Assembly (NCBI GenBank): GCA_965223955.1
Contig: OZ245029.1
Span: forward strand, 2,418,001 to 2,482,000
Direction: 5' to 3'
Length of the DNA: 64,000 bases
Origin: Bin75 sp965223955
GTDB taxonomy: Bacteria; Nitrospirota; Nitrospiria; Nitrospirales; UBA8639
Shown here piece by piece: positions 10,064 through 20,171 of this stretch. The number at the start of each line of letters is the position of its first letter. Position 1 is the first letter of the stretch. The position numbers and the translations under genes were made by a program. Below the pieces are notes generated by a model that searched no databases, was not told where the DNA came from, and saw only the letters and a program-made list of their open reading frames with translations.

Positions 10064-11704
10064 CTAAATGCTCAACCGTTCGAGCTTGCGTCGATTGATG
10101 AGATCAAAGACGACTTTGGTCCCGATTAACGCGGTAAACAGATTGATCGCAATGCCCAGGCACAGGGTCACGGCAAAACCTTTGATGGGCCCGGTCCCGA
10201 ATAAAAACAACGCCAACCCGGTAATCAAGGTGGTGACGTGGGCGTCGACAATCGTTAAGAAGGCCTTATCATACCCCGCATCGACCGCTAATCGGACCGG
10301 ACGCCCCTGCCTCAGTTCCTCCCGAATGCGTTCAAAGATCAAAATATTGGAATCGACCCCCATCCCGATCGTTAAAATAATACCCGCGATACCCGGCAAC
10401 GTCAGCGTGGCATTGAGTCCGGATAATGCACCCAACAAACAGAGGAGATTCAAAGCCAAAGCCGCATCCGCAATCACGCCGGACATTCGGTAATAGATGA
10501 CCATGAAGATCAACACGATCATGCCGGCAAACATCGTGGTCTTGAGGCCCTTCTCAATGGAATCCTGTCCCAACGAAGGCCCCACCGTCAGATCTTGTAT
10601 CGTTTTCATCGGTGCGGGAAGCGCACCCGCTCGGAGGACAATGGCCAAGTCATTCGCCTCGTCCGTGGTAAAGTTCCCGGTGATCTGAGCCCGTCCGCCG
10701 AGTATCGGTTCGTTAATACGCGGAGCCGAATAGATCGTGCCGTCCAGGACGATCGCCATGAACTTACCGGCGTTGGCACTGGTAATACGCCCGAATTCTT
10801 TCGCGCCTTTGCTGTCGAACGTCACCCCCACGTACACTTCGCTGAATTCGGTATAATTGACACGCGCATCCTGCAACACGTCCCCGGTCAACACCGCCCC
10901 TTTTCGAACAAGATACGGCCGGCTGAATACCGGAATCTCACCCTTGGAATCGGGGATGGGTTCAAACAAAATTTCCGAACCCTCGGGAACCTTGTCGGCA
11001 AACTTCTCTCGAATGCTCGACTCTTCACTTCGCTGGACTTGCACGGGCAACCCGAGTCCTGGTTGATTGTCCTCGTCGAGCATTTTGAATTCCAGCAAGG
11101 CCGTATCCTGGATCAAACTTTTCGCCCGCTCGGGATCCTTGACTCCGGGAAGCTGGATCACCAACTCCGTGCGCCCCTGGCGTTGCAGCAGAGGTTCCGT
11201 GACGCCGAACTGATCGATTCGATTTCGAATCGTCTCCAACGCTTGATTAATGGCAGCGTTCTTGATCCGATCAACTTCACTGGTGAGCAGCTCCACGACC
11301 AAGGTCCGGCTCTCACGGGAAACCTGGAAATACGAGGGGAACTCATCGCGAATAAGCTCTGCGGTTTCTTCAATTGTTCCGTCTTTTGATACATCAAGTC
11401 GAACCTGGAGGCCGCCGACTCTTTCAATTTTGTCGAAGGCAATCTCTTTATCAGTCAACAGGTCTTGCATGGCTTTGGCGGCACGGTCGACGGCAATCTC
11501 GACGGCTCGATCCTCTTCCACCTCCAACACCAGATGAATACCGCCTTGCAGATCGAGACCAAGCGATACTCCACGAGGGGGGATCAACCACTTGACGCTC
11601 TCCGGGATCCGGTCATAAAGCCCAGGCCAAGAAGGGAGAAAAAGATAGAACGAAACCACGGACAAGAACAAAACAAGAAATAAGCGGCCACGAATTTTTT
11701 TCAT
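10064..11704 (-). CDS. secD: Protein translocase subunit SecD
   Basis: 546 aa, normal length. N-terminal span, the GLDLQGGIHLVLEV motif, large periplasmic P1 domain, and a C-terminal six-span module with GMGVDSNILIFERIREE. Partner of SecF in proton-driven late-stage secretion. It is in the classic yajC-secD-secF order with short spacers. Many proteins in this window have signal peptides, so this pathway serves the respiratory and copper loci. Confidence 0.97.
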   Translation of the reverse strand: MKKIRGRLFLVLFLSVVSFYLFLPSWPGLYDRIPESVKWLIPPRGVSLGLDLQGGIHLVLEVEEDRAVEIAVDRAAKAMQDLLTDKEIAFDKIERVGGLQVRLDVSKDGTIEETAELIRDEFPSYFQVSRESRTLVVELLTSEVDRIKNAAINQALETIRNRIDQFGVTEPLLQRQGRTELVIQLPGVKDPERAKSLIQDTALLEFKMLDEDNQPGLGLPVQVQRSEESSIREKFADKVPEGSEILFEPIPDSKGEIPVFSRPYLVRKGAVLTGDVLQDARVNYTEFSEVYVGVTFDSKGAKEFGRITSANAGKFMAIVLDGTIYSAPRINEPILGGRAQITGNFTTDEANDLAIVLRAGALPAPMKTIQDLTVGPSLGQDSIEKGLKTTMFAGMIVLIFMVIYYRMSGVIADAALALNLLCLLGALSGLNATLTLPGIAGIILTIGMGVDSNILIFERIREELRQGRPVRLAVDAGYDKAFLTIVDAHVTTLITGLALFLFGTGPIKGFAVTLCLGIAINLFTALIGTKVVFDLINRRKLERLSI

Positions 11705-11722
11705 GCTGTTGCCTTTTGTCCT

Positions 11723-12049
11723 CTACCCTTCTTCATCCGTCCGTAACCGGGCAATATTCTCACGTTGAACCTTCACTTTCGTATTATCATCGATTTGCAC
11801 GGTAGCGGTGTCTTTCTCCAACCGGGTGATGGACCCCCACATGCCGGCGGACGTAATAATTTTATCGCCCTTCTTCAACTTGGTTAACATCTCCTTATGC
11901 TGTTTTTGCTTCCGCTGCTGCGGCAGGATCAACAAAAAATAAAACACCACGAAAATCAAAATGAAAGGAACCAGAGAAAACAACCCCGCTGCTCCCTCCG
12001 GAGCCCCTCCTGCCTGTGCCCAAGCTATCGAGGCCATCTCCATTCCCAT
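11723..12049 (-). CDS. yajC: Preprotein translocase accessory subunit YajC
   Basis: 108 aa with one strong N-terminal span (LVPFILIFVVFYFLLILPQ) followed by the RKQKQHKEML basic stretch and a small SH3-like domain (KKGDKIITSAGMWGSI). Associates with SecDF. Its ATG follows the tgt stop codon directly, with AGGA seven bases upstream, so tgt-yajC-secD-secF is one transcript. Confidence 0.95.
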   Translation of the reverse strand: MGMEMASIAWAQAGGAPEGAAGLFSLVPFILIFVVFYFLLILPQQRKQKQHKEMLTKLKKGDKIITSAGMWGSITRLEKDTATVQIDDNTKVKVQRENIARLRTDEEG

Positions 12050-13240
12050 TCACCCATCCTTTCCTTTTTTCGATCCCTCGGCAGCCATCGGATCACCGAC
12101 GCCTACCAGTTCGGCATACGAAGCACTTTTCGCATAATGACGGCGTTGCTCATAGAAGTTCCGGCGAAATGAAAGAAAGGCTCCTGATTGAATCGCTGAA
12201 CGCATCGTCTCCATAAGTTTCCGATAATACCAAAGATTATGAATGGTGTTGAGTCGCACCCCCAACATTTCATTCGACAGATACAAATGCCGAAGATAGG
12301 CTCGGGAATACTTCAGACAGACCGGACATTCGCACTGCCCATCTATCGGTGCATCATCCTTCGCATATTGAGCATGTTTGATCAAGACCCGTCCCTGAGT
12401 CGTGAATAACCATCCCGTCCGCCCATGTCTGGATGGAATCACACAGTCAAACAAATCCACGCCGCGCATGACGCCTTCGACAAGATCTTCAGGAAGACCG
12501 ACCCCCATCAGGTAACGAGGGTGGGACGAGGGAAGCTCGTCGACCGAAACTTCAAGCATGTCAAGCAAGGCACGCTTATCTTCTCCCAACGATAGACCAC
12601 CGATGGCGTACCCATCAAATCCTATTTCAACCAGTTCACGGACGGACTGTCGGCGAAAATCGGCATCCAGCGCTCCTTGCACAATACCAAACAGAGCCTG
12701 TTGCCGGCCACGTGCGGCCACGGCACAGCGTTTCGCCCACGTCGTCGTCCGCATGACCGCGACCCGGGCCTGCTCTCTTGAACACGGATGCGGCGGGCAT
12801 TCATCCAGTGTCATCATAATATCTGATCCCAGGGCCATTTGAATTTCCATACACAACTCAGGCGTGAGATGATGTGTGGATCCGTCCAAATGCGATCGAA
12901 AGGAAATCCCGTCATCCGTGATCTGACGCAAATCCGCAAGGCTGACTAATTGAAAGCCCCCACTATCCGTTAGAATCGAACCCTGCCATCCGGTAAATCG
13001 GTGAAGCCCACCTTGCTCTTGAATGAGTCGATGACCGGGTCGCAAGTACACATGATAGGCATTACTCAGCATCAATCCGAATCCCAAACCCCGAAGCTCA
13101 TCGGGCGCAATCCCTTTCACCGTTCCCAGCGTGCCCACGGGCATAAACGCCGGGGTATCAATGGTGCCATGAGGGGTGGCCAGAACGGCGGAGCGGGCAG
13201 CGCTCTGCGGGTCATGCTGTATAACGGAGAAGACAATCAC
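12050..13240 (-). CDS. tgt: Queuine tRNA-ribosyltransferase
   Basis: 396 aa, slightly longer than usual. Catalytic signatures LTDSGGFQLVSL and the GGLSLGE loop are visible, as is the CxCxxC...H zinc site near the C-terminus (CECPVCLKYSRAYLRHL). The enzyme exchanges guanine 34 for preQ1 in tRNAs with GUN anticodons. Start codon is GTG with no obvious ribosome site. Located between argS and yajC. Confidence 0.96.
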   Translation of the reverse strand: MIVFSVIQHDPQSAARSAVLATPHGTIDTPAFMPVGTLGTVKGIAPDELRGLGFGLMLSNAYHVYLRPGHRLIQEQGGLHRFTGWQGSILTDSGGFQLVSLADLRQITDDGISFRSHLDGSTHHLTPELCMEIQMALGSDIMMTLDECPPHPCSREQARVAVMRTTTWAKRCAVAARGRQQALFGIVQGALDADFRRQSVRELVEIGFDGYAIGGLSLGEDKRALLDMLEVSVDELPSSHPRYLMGVGLPEDLVEGVMRGVDLFDCVIPSRHGRTGWLFTTQGRVLIKHAQYAKDDAPIDGQCECPVCLKYSRAYLRHLYLSNEMLGVRLNTIHNLWYYRKLMETMRSAIQSGAFLSFRRNFYEQRRHYAKSASYAELVGVGDPMAAEGSKKGKDG

Positions 13241-13353
13241 GATACGCGCTCACCCACGTCATATCGACGTTTCGTCAACGACCGGACAATCATAAAAGCT
13301 GCACAACACTCGATACCCGATTCACGATCAACCACACAACGTCCTCAAAATCC

Positions 13354-15114
13354 TTACATTTTTTCCGGGGCACTGACGCCCAATAACAGGAGTCCATTGT
13401 TAATAACCGTTTGAACCTGTTTTAACAGCACTAATCTGGCCATGGTCAATTCCCGGGATAAGACTTCCCGGACCAATTCACTCGATTCCTCGTCATGATC
13501 GGGTTCAACGGACGCTTCCTCCTTGACGTCATCGACCCTGGGCGGGAGGACGCGATGCTTGTAATAAAAGACATGGAGAAATCCTGCAAGTTCGAGCAGA
13601 TAAAACGTGATGCGATGAGGTTCCAAGGCCTTGGCACTCGCTTCAAGCAACCCGGGAAAACTCGATAACTGTTTGATTAACCGAATTTCTTCCGGCTGCA
13701 CCAACGCGGACAATGGAGCCTCGCCAACCGGAGACACGAGAAACCCTCGTTCTTGGGCCATCCTGAATAAACTGGCGAGTCGCGCGTGAGCATATTGAAC
13801 GTAATAGACGGGATTTTCAGCGGACTGCTTTTTCGCCAACTCCAGATCGAATTCAAGATGGGTATCCGAACGACGCATCAGGAAAAAAAATTTGGCTGCA
13901 TCGGCACCCACCTCATTAACCACGTCCTGAAGCGTGACAAATTCTCCAGCCCGTTTGGACATCTCAACTTTTTTCCCGCCCCGCAACAAACGCACCATCT
14001 GGACCAAGACCACCCGCAAGCAATCGTCACCATAGCCAAAGGCTTTGATCGCGGCTTGCATGCGTGGGACGTATCCATGATGATCCGCACCCCAAATATT
14101 AATCAACCATTCGTAGCCCCGACGTACCTTATCAAAATGGTAAGCGATGTCCGAGGCCAAGTAGGTATAGTCACCATCCTGCTTGCAGACCACGCGGTCT
14201 TTTTCATCTTGAAATCGAGAAGACCGGAACCACGTCGCGCCATCCTGTGTAAATACCAAATCCCGTTGTTCAAGATCATGCAGGGCTGCCTGTATTCTCC
14301 CCGAAGAAAACAACGACGCCTCGCTGTACCACGTCTCGAACTCCACCCCGAATTGTGCAAGGTCCTCTTTAATGGCTCGCACGAGTTCGTGAGAGGCCCA
14401 TTGGCCACATTCTCGTCGTGCGTCTTCCGGGTTCAGGGTCAAAAGGTGGGTGCTCTTCTCTCGATCCATCGCTTGGGCAAGGGTTTTGATATAGTCTCCA
14501 TGGTAGCCATCCTCGGGAAAAGAACACTCCCGGCCATGCAGTTCAAGATACCGGGCATACACCGAGTCGGCTAACAGTTTCATCTGGCGACCCGCATCAT
14601 TGATATAATATTCTTTATCGACTTCATACCCGGCCGCTCGCAACAACCTGGCCAAGGCTTCACCCAGGGCCGCCCCACGTCCATGTCCCATATGAAGCGG
14701 GCCCGTGGGATTGGCACTGACAAATTCCAAAAGAACTCGTTGCCCCTGTCCTATCTTGCTGTGCCCGTACCGGTCGCCCGTTCGCTCAATCTCTTCGAGT
14801 ACCGAAAGCCAACAGTCCGGGCGGAGCGTGACATTCAAGAATCCGGGTGGTGCCACCGACACCTTTTCCAGAAAAGCACAAGAAGCCTGGAGTTGATCGG
14901 CGATCACGTGTGCCACTTCCAACGGTGGTCGTTTTTCCTGTTTCGCAATGAGCATGGCCACACTTGAAGACAAATCTCCCCATTCTTCTCGCTTGGGAAA
15001 GTCAACCACGGGCTGAGGAAAATGCGCTGATTGCAAGGAACCCCGTTGCTGCGCTTGCAGCAGGGCATTGGTAATGGCAGAGGCAACCTGTTCTTGAATA
15101 ATTCCGGCAGACAT
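13354..15114 (-). CDS. argS: Arginyl-tRNA synthetase
   Basis: 586 aa class I synthetase. N-terminal additional domain, HIGH motif HMGHGRG in NPTGPLHMGHGRG, KMSK-equivalent EMSKRAGEF and C-terminal DALR anticodon-binding domain with an acidic insert (DDVKEEASVEPDHDEE). Charges tRNA-Arg. Lies 113 bp upstream of tgt on the same strand. Confidence 0.97.
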   Translation of the reverse strand: MSAGIIQEQVASAITNALLQAQQRGSLQSAHFPQPVVDFPKREEWGDLSSSVAMLIAKQEKRPPLEVAHVIADQLQASCAFLEKVSVAPPGFLNVTLRPDCWLSVLEEIERTGDRYGHSKIGQGQRVLLEFVSANPTGPLHMGHGRGAALGEALARLLRAAGYEVDKEYYINDAGRQMKLLADSVYARYLELHGRECSFPEDGYHGDYIKTLAQAMDREKSTHLLTLNPEDARRECGQWASHELVRAIKEDLAQFGVEFETWYSEASLFSSGRIQAALHDLEQRDLVFTQDGATWFRSSRFQDEKDRVVCKQDGDYTYLASDIAYHFDKVRRGYEWLINIWGADHHGYVPRMQAAIKAFGYGDDCLRVVLVQMVRLLRGGKKVEMSKRAGEFVTLQDVVNEVGADAAKFFFLMRRSDTHLEFDLELAKKQSAENPVYYVQYAHARLASLFRMAQERGFLVSPVGEAPLSALVQPEEIRLIKQLSSFPGLLEASAKALEPHRITFYLLELAGFLHVFYYKHRVLPPRVDDVKEEASVEPDHDEESSELVREVLSRELTMARLVLLKQVQTVINNGLLLLGVSAPEKM

Positions 15115-15302
15115 GACGCTATCGAAAAAATATGCAGGGATTTAAGGGGAAGTGGGCTGGGAATCTAACACAGCCTCTTCGGGCCTCGCAAGCAAAGGGG
15201 CTCTTCTGTCATCGGCGTTTGTTGCGCATGTGTCCGGCTGAACAGCTCCGGGCTAGATGATCAAACCAGTTTGCCGTTCGATGAATAGCATATGAATGGG
15301 AA

Positions 15303-15905
15303 TTAGCCAGGGTTGATTTTTTTCGCGAGTTCAACGTCGGCTGGTGAATTCAAATTCAAAAAGGAAAGGAGTTGAGGGTCCAGAACTTTGATCTCCGATT
15401 CGGGAATACGATGCACGGTAAGACCTTGTTTGTCGGCAATATTGTGAAGACGAAGGTCTTGGATATCAATCATTTCCTTTAAAAACGGAAGGCATTTTTT
15501 TGAATACAGCCCGTGCAGAGGCTGAAGCCCATTCACCAATTGAGCCAGGACAATATCCGTTGCATCGACTTTTTGGGAAAAAAGCTCAATGACAGCCGGG
15601 TCTATAAATGGCATATCACAGGCCACAACGAATACTCGGGGATATCGGGAATAATACAGTCCTGTATACAGCCCACCCACGGCTGCACATCCCGGTACAA
15701 GATCAGTGACGATCTTTATTCTATCCTCTTGTCTTGATATATCCTCTTCAGCCAACACCAACAGCACTTCCGGGAAGACATCAAGCAGAACAGACAGCAC
15801 CCTATCCAAGAGCGGTTTTCCATGAATGGATAAAGATCGTTTATCCATCCCCATTCTTCTGCTCTTCCCACCGGCTAAGACCACACCTGAAATTTCTTGA
15901 ATCAC
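15303..15905 (-). CDS. mobA: Molybdenum cofactor guanylyltransferase MobA
   Basis: 200 aa. The N-terminal GTP-binding signature VVLAGGKSRRMGMDKRSL and the acidic metal-binding motif VVACDMPF are clear. Attaches GMP to molybdopterin to form the bis-MGD cofactor required by DMSO-reductase-family enzymes such as Nxr/Nar/Nap. Start is GTG. It lies just beyond the terminator of the cytochrome operon and so is probably expressed separately. Fits the molybdoenzyme theme of the first 20 kb. Confidence 0.92.
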   Translation of the reverse strand: MIQEISGVVLAGGKSRRMGMDKRSLSIHGKPLLDRVLSVLLDVFPEVLLVLAEEDISRQEDRIKIVTDLVPGCAAVGGLYTGLYYSRYPRVFVVACDMPFIDPAVIELFSQKVDATDIVLAQLVNGLQPLHGLYSKKCLPFLKEMIDIQDLRLHNIADKQGLTVHRIPESEIKVLDPQLLSFLNLNSPADVELAKKINPG

Positions 15906-15930
15906 ATTGTCACCCGCTAAACAAAAAAAA

Positions 15931-15952
15931 GGGGGTGGACCGCTCCACCCCC
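15931..15952 (-). terminator. Rho-independent terminator of the cytochrome operon
   Basis: Perfect 9-bp stem GGGGGTGGA/TCCACCCCC with a 4-base loop, followed on the minus strand by eight T. It ends the operon that runs from 22413 down to the NxrC-like gene and separates it from mobA. Confidence 0.9.
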
Positions 15953-15980
15953 CTTTTGGGCTTTTGGCGCTAGCCCGTAG

Positions 15981-17810
15981 CTAGGCCTGTCCCTGGGTTT
16001 TTTTGCGCTTATTGGCGCGCCGCCCTAACACCCAACCTTCAATAATCACGATTCCGACGGTAATGAGACTAGGATAGAGATAGGTCGTCATCGGAATCAG
16101 GGGTTCCATCACCAGGTAATAGAACGCGGACACCGCCATCTTCCGCCCCACGTCCCCGTTGTGCCCGTCCCAGGCAAAGAATACCATTGGGATGTATTTG
16201 CCCGGTTCCAAGTAGGCGACTTCTTCGTAGTCCCCCTTCAATGGCCTCTTCACGATCACCGTCCACTGCCCGTTGGCCCACTCGGCTTTCACCACTTCGA
16301 CTTCCTCCTGAAAGTCGACTTCGTTGAAGTCTTGATCCCAGCCCGTGCCTTCGTACACCGCTAGGATCCCATCCGCCGTCCATTTGGTAATATCGGCGGC
16401 AAACATCTCATCGCCCCACAAATAGCGGGGTTTCCTGGGCGCCGGCAGTTCCTGCCATTTGATGGGAAATTGGAAGGCCACCCCATCGTTGTACACGGCA
16501 TAGCCGTCTTTTTGCTTGGCCGCAATCGATTCCTGATGGAACGGGTCTTCTTCAAACGTCGTCCCTTGCGGCGCTTGCTCTTCAACACCGTAATCCTCCA
16601 GGTTTACTTCCGTGGGATCCCAGTCTACTTCTTCCTCTTGCACACTCTTGGTCCGATCATTCCACCGGAACATGAACTCGATGTGCGTTTCGTTATACAA
16701 CGCGCGCACCCACATATCGTCAATGCGGTTCACGAAGTTCCTCGGCTTATGCGTAATCTGCCCGCCCATGGCGATCCACCGCCGAGGAATCAGGTTCCAG
16801 CGCTCGTCGTGTTCGTCCATGGGCAGATCGCCTTCGACATATTTCGACGGAACCACAAAGGTACTCTTGGGCTTGTCCGTCAAAGGATCGATCCCCAACG
16901 GCTGACTTGTCGAGAGCGTTTGCGCGATCTCCTCGGTTATCTCCCCCTTGGCAACATCAATCTCCTGCTCCCGTTCACAGAGCGAATTGACATAGTTGGC
17001 GATGTCCCACCGTTCGTCCACGCTCGTGTTGTCGGCAAACGAGGGCATCGGCGTCCCGTTCAGCCCCGTCGAAAAGGTGCGGAAGATATTCTTCACGTTG
17101 TAGGGATCCTGCCTGCTGCCCCGGAAGTTCCAGCATTTGTGCCAGTCCGCCGGTTGGATGGAAAAGCCCCAGTCGTCCTTGAGGTTGAACGCGTTCCCGT
17201 CCCCGCGGCCTTCCACACCATGACACTCGATACATTTGCTCTCCACCACCAGTTCCGATCCGCGTTTAATGGATTCTGGCGTCCCAGGCTTGGGTGGCAA
17301 CCCTTCCAGGTCGAGCACGAAAAATTCTTCAAATTCTTCGTCTTGCCACGACCGGTCCTGCACCAACTGCGTGGTCACGAACGACAGCACGTCCTTGCGT
17401 TGCTGCTCGGTGAGAATGCCTTCCCACGACGGCATCGCCGACCCCGGCAGGCCGTGCGTAACCGTTTGCAACAGGTCCACGTCGATCAGGGGGAGCTGCC
17501 CGCTGGCCGTGTGCCGGATTTTGAAGGTACCCAGGTTGAAGTTCCGCGGCCGCGGCCACAGCCGGACCGCCCCCGGGCCGTCCCCGGCCCCTTCCACACC
17601 GTGACACCACACGCATTTGGTAAAATACACTCGCTTGCCCGCTTCGATCTGCTCCGCCGGCGGGGGCGTCGGCAGCCCTTGCTGCTTGAAGCCTTCCGGG
17701 AGGTCCTCCTGAGCCACGCTGCTCAGCGGCAGCCCCAACCCCAGCAGGACACTCACCCCCACGCACACGCCCCACCGGGCCACGTTGTTTCCATATCTGC
17801 TCTTGCTCAT
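15981..17810 (-). CDS. NxrC-like dihaem cytochrome c with haem-b-binding domain
   Basis: 609 aa from the ATG at 17810 (GGAG seven bases upstream; the longer frame overlaps the upstream gene). Signal peptide, then two class I cytochrome c domains with CVWCHG and CIECHG, then a DOMON-like haem-b domain of the ethylbenzene-dehydrogenase gamma type (ETHIEFMFRWNDRTKS region), and a C-terminal membrane anchor. This matches the proposed membrane-bound gamma subunit of periplasmic nitrite oxidoreductase in Nitrospira: haem b accepts electrons from NxrB and haem c passes them on. Here it is encoded in an oxidase operon rather than next to nxrAB, so the true partner is uncertain. Confidence 0.8.
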   Translation of the reverse strand: MSKSRYGNNVARWGVCVGVSVLLGLGLPLSSVAQEDLPEGFKQQGLPTPPPAEQIEAGKRVYFTKCVWCHGVEGAGDGPGAVRLWPRPRNFNLGTFKIRHTASGQLPLIDVDLLQTVTHGLPGSAMPSWEGILTEQQRKDVLSFVTTQLVQDRSWQDEEFEEFFVLDLEGLPPKPGTPESIKRGSELVVESKCIECHGVEGRGDGNAFNLKDDWGFSIQPADWHKCWNFRGSRQDPYNVKNIFRTFSTGLNGTPMPSFADNTSVDERWDIANYVNSLCEREQEIDVAKGEITEEIAQTLSTSQPLGIDPLTDKPKSTFVVPSKYVEGDLPMDEHDERWNLIPRRWIAMGGQITHKPRNFVNRIDDMWVRALYNETHIEFMFRWNDRTKSVQEEEVDWDPTEVNLEDYGVEEQAPQGTTFEEDPFHQESIAAKQKDGYAVYNDGVAFQFPIKWQELPAPRKPRYLWGDEMFAADITKWTADGILAVYEGTGWDQDFNEVDFQEEVEVVKAEWANGQWTVIVKRPLKGDYEEVAYLEPGKYIPMVFFAWDGHNGDVGRKMAVSAFYYLVMEPLIPMTTYLYPSLITVGIVIIEGWVLGRRANKRKKTQGQA

Positions 17811-17832
17811 GGGTCGTCTCCGCTCCTCTCCG

Positions 17833-18798
17833 CTAATCCCAGGTCCGGGGATAGTAGCCCGTGTGCCAGTATTCAAACATCACTACTTTCCAGATTTCGT
17901 CTACCGTCAGGTGCTCTTCCCACGGCGGCATCACCGAGGCCCAGGGGAAGCCTTCCCCCGGCAGCCCGATCCCGCCTTTCGACACCCGCCAGAACACAAA
18001 CGTCTCTTGTAACTGCGCAATCGTGCCCGCGTCCGTGAAATTCGCCGGAATCGGGTTGAACGCATACGCCCACAGGCCACGGCCATTCAAATTATCTCCG
18101 TGACAAAAGTGGCAGTTCTGAAAAAAGATCTCGCCGCCTTCCCGCACGTATTTGGTGTAGCCCTCCGCGTTGGGATCCCATGGATTGTAGTTCGGGTCGT
18201 TCACGTCCTTCATCAACCGCCCCATGGACTGCTCCACAATCCTGGCATCGGTATACGCCTGGTCGTACTTGCCCTCGTTATTCATCCGATAGGGGTTTTT
18301 CACCACTTGCAGCACAAAGGTCTTGCCGTGCACCTTCGTGGTCGCCGGCGGCGCCGGATGCACAGTCCGTAATTCGATCGGTTCTTCAAAACTCGGCAGA
18401 AACGAGGAGTAGGCAAACCCGCCCAACGCCAATGGAATCACGATCAATGCCACCGTGCGCATGTTCTTGTGAAACCCGCTGATCCCGTCCATCACGTTCA
18501 GGATCGGCCGCTTGAACTCCTGCCACTCGCCTTCCGAACCCGAGACCCACATGAAAATCCCACACGCCGAGACCGTGCCGTAGATGGCCCGCACACTAAA
18601 CGGGATCGGGGGATAAATGCGGTACTTCAAATAGAGCTGGATGTAAATCCACACCCCTACCCCAGCCCAGAATTTGGGAATCGCCATGCCCGCCCGATTC
18701 AGCGCCCAGTTGACCAACACAAACACTAAAATCGAACCGGCTAACTCCGAAATCATCTGCATCGGCATGTAGCCTTCTACTAACTTTAACCAGGTCAT
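17833..18798 (-). CDS. Membrane-anchored monohaem cytochrome c
   Basis: 321 aa. Four membrane spans in the first 145 residues, then a periplasmic class I cytochrome c domain with one CHFCHG site and a distal methionine candidate in SVMPPWEEHLT. AGGAG nine bases upstream of the ATG. Twenty-two bases separate its stop from the NxrC-like start. Likely an electron-carrying subunit tied to the same complex as its neighbours. It is not a standard bc1 or caa3 component. Confidence 0.85.
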   Translation of the reverse strand: MTWLKLVEGYMPMQMISELAGSILVFVLVNWALNRAGMAIPKFWAGVGVWIYIQLYLKYRIYPPIPFSVRAIYGTVSACGIFMWVSGSEGEWQEFKRPILNVMDGISGFHKNMRTVALIVIPLALGGFAYSSFLPSFEEPIELRTVHPAPPATTKVHGKTFVLQVVKNPYRMNNEGKYDQAYTDARIVEQSMGRLMKDVNDPNYNPWDPNAEGYTKYVREGGEIFFQNCHFCHGDNLNGRGLWAYAFNPIPANFTDAGTIAQLQETFVFWRVSKGGIGLPGEGFPWASVMPPWEEHLTVDEIWKVVMFEYWHTGYYPRTWD

Positions 18799-18838
18799 CG
18801 TATTAAACTCCTGTTTTCTAAATGACAGAGTTTAAGGA

Positions 18839-20155
18839 TTAATTGAAATCTTCTATCGAAGGCAGATCCTGCCCCTCTTTCAAACTGGACAGATAATCCA
18901 CGATTTTGTTGACGGCTCCAGCACTTAATACTTGTCCGAAATTTTTTGGCATCTGATTGTCCGGAAAATCCTTCACGACATACATACTGGGATTCAGAAT
19001 CGACTCGGTGATGTATTCACGGGTCGACGTCGCATGTCCGTTATAACCTGAATCCTTCAGCCGTTGGGGAGCATTACTGCCTTCCATCAACAAGGGGCCC
19101 ACTTTCCCTACTGCGTCTTTAATGCCGGGAATCGTATGACAGGCAGGGCAACCCGCTTTCATGAAGAGATCCGTAATAGGCTCCTCACCGGTAGCCAACA
19201 CGCCGCCTGCGGCTTCATCCCCGTCGGCACTCGCCTGCGGACGGTCTCCTTCGGGGATAAATTTTTCATACGATGCTGAAATTTCTTCGTACGCGGGTGC
19301 TTCTTTCCCTTCACGAATGTACAGCCAGGTATCCACCGCGGCCAATTCTCCCAAGGTCAGCGAAATCGGGGGCTTGTGAATTCTGGGCATAGGGCTTTCC
19401 GTGTCGTTGCTTCCTTTCACGCCGAATCCCGGCACGACAAAACAATTCGGACAGGCATGCGACTCGGCAATATATTCCTGCCCGGTCGTGGCTGTCCCCG
19501 ATCCCTCAAACGCCTCTTTTTTCACCGTATCCCGCGCAGCAGGATCGTTCATATGATATTTTTCGTGCTTCAACCGTTCTTCTGCCCGGGCAGGAACATC
19601 CCAAAGATTCGGGGCCCGTTCACTTAAGAATCCCTTATTGAACCCATGACACAAGGGACATTGGCCTTTGCCTATAGCCCCCTGCACCTTACTTTGCCCA
19701 AGACCACCGAAAATGATTTTTTCCCCTTCATCGGCCAGCTGTTGAGGCGCCATGCTCTGGAAGTCCAGCTTCACTTCCGGCGGCGGGAATCCCCCTTCAA
19801 CCTGAGGCAACCAATTGCCATACCCGGAAAGCGCCGCAGCCACAAGAAACATGAATCCCCCAATTTTCATCAGGGCCCCGATATTGGTGAAATAAATCCC
19901 CATGATGTAGGTCAAAAAGGTAATCATCACCAATGAGACGGGCAGCAGTCGACTTTCCCCATGAAAGTTATTCTTGTAGTTCGCAATGGCCATAAAGGCC
20001 ATGAACGCGCACAGGATACCGATAAACGTCTTAAACGTGACATTTCTCTTTTGAACCGGGTCTTTCGATCTAGCCTGAAAATACAACATAAGCCCGATCA
20101 AAAAGGCGAATGCCGGCCATCCAATCGAGATCGCTTCCGTAATTAATTCAACCAC
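18839..20155 (-). CDS. Membrane cytochrome c with two intact and one altered haem motif
   Basis: About 438 aa. Start taken as the GTG at 20155, which has GGAGGGG upstream; a TTG 15 bases earlier is the alternative. Four spans in the first 120 residues, then a periplasmic region with CPLCHG, CPNCF and CPACHT. The middle motif lacks the haem-ligating histidine. Two tandem cytochrome c domains flank it. Encoded between the bd-like oxidase and the other cytochromes, so probably an electron-input subunit of the oxidase (inference). Confidence 0.85.
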   Translation of the reverse strand: MVELITEAISIGWPAFAFLIGLMLYFQARSKDPVQKRNVTFKTFIGILCAFMAFMAIANYKNNFHGESRLLPVSLVMITFLTYIMGIYFTNIGALMKIGGFMFLVAAALSGYGNWLPQVEGGFPPPEVKLDFQSMAPQQLADEGEKIIFGGLGQSKVQGAIGKGQCPLCHGFNKGFLSERAPNLWDVPARAEERLKHEKYHMNDPAARDTVKKEAFEGSGTATTGQEYIAESHACPNCFVVPGFGVKGSNDTESPMPRIHKPPISLTLGELAAVDTWLYIREGKEAPAYEEISASYEKFIPEGDRPQASADGDEAAGGVLATGEEPITDLFMKAGCPACHTIPGIKDAVGKVGPLLMEGSNAPQRLKDSGYNGHATSTREYITESILNPSMYVVKDFPDNQMPKNFGQVLSAGAVNKIVDYLSSLKEGQDLPSIEDFN

Positions 20156-20171
20156 TTTGCCCCTCCACAAA

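Noticed and set aside
16470..18038. 522-codon plus-strand frame opposite the cytochrome genes
   Set aside because: Covers two real genes with CxxCH motifs on the other strand; shadow frame.
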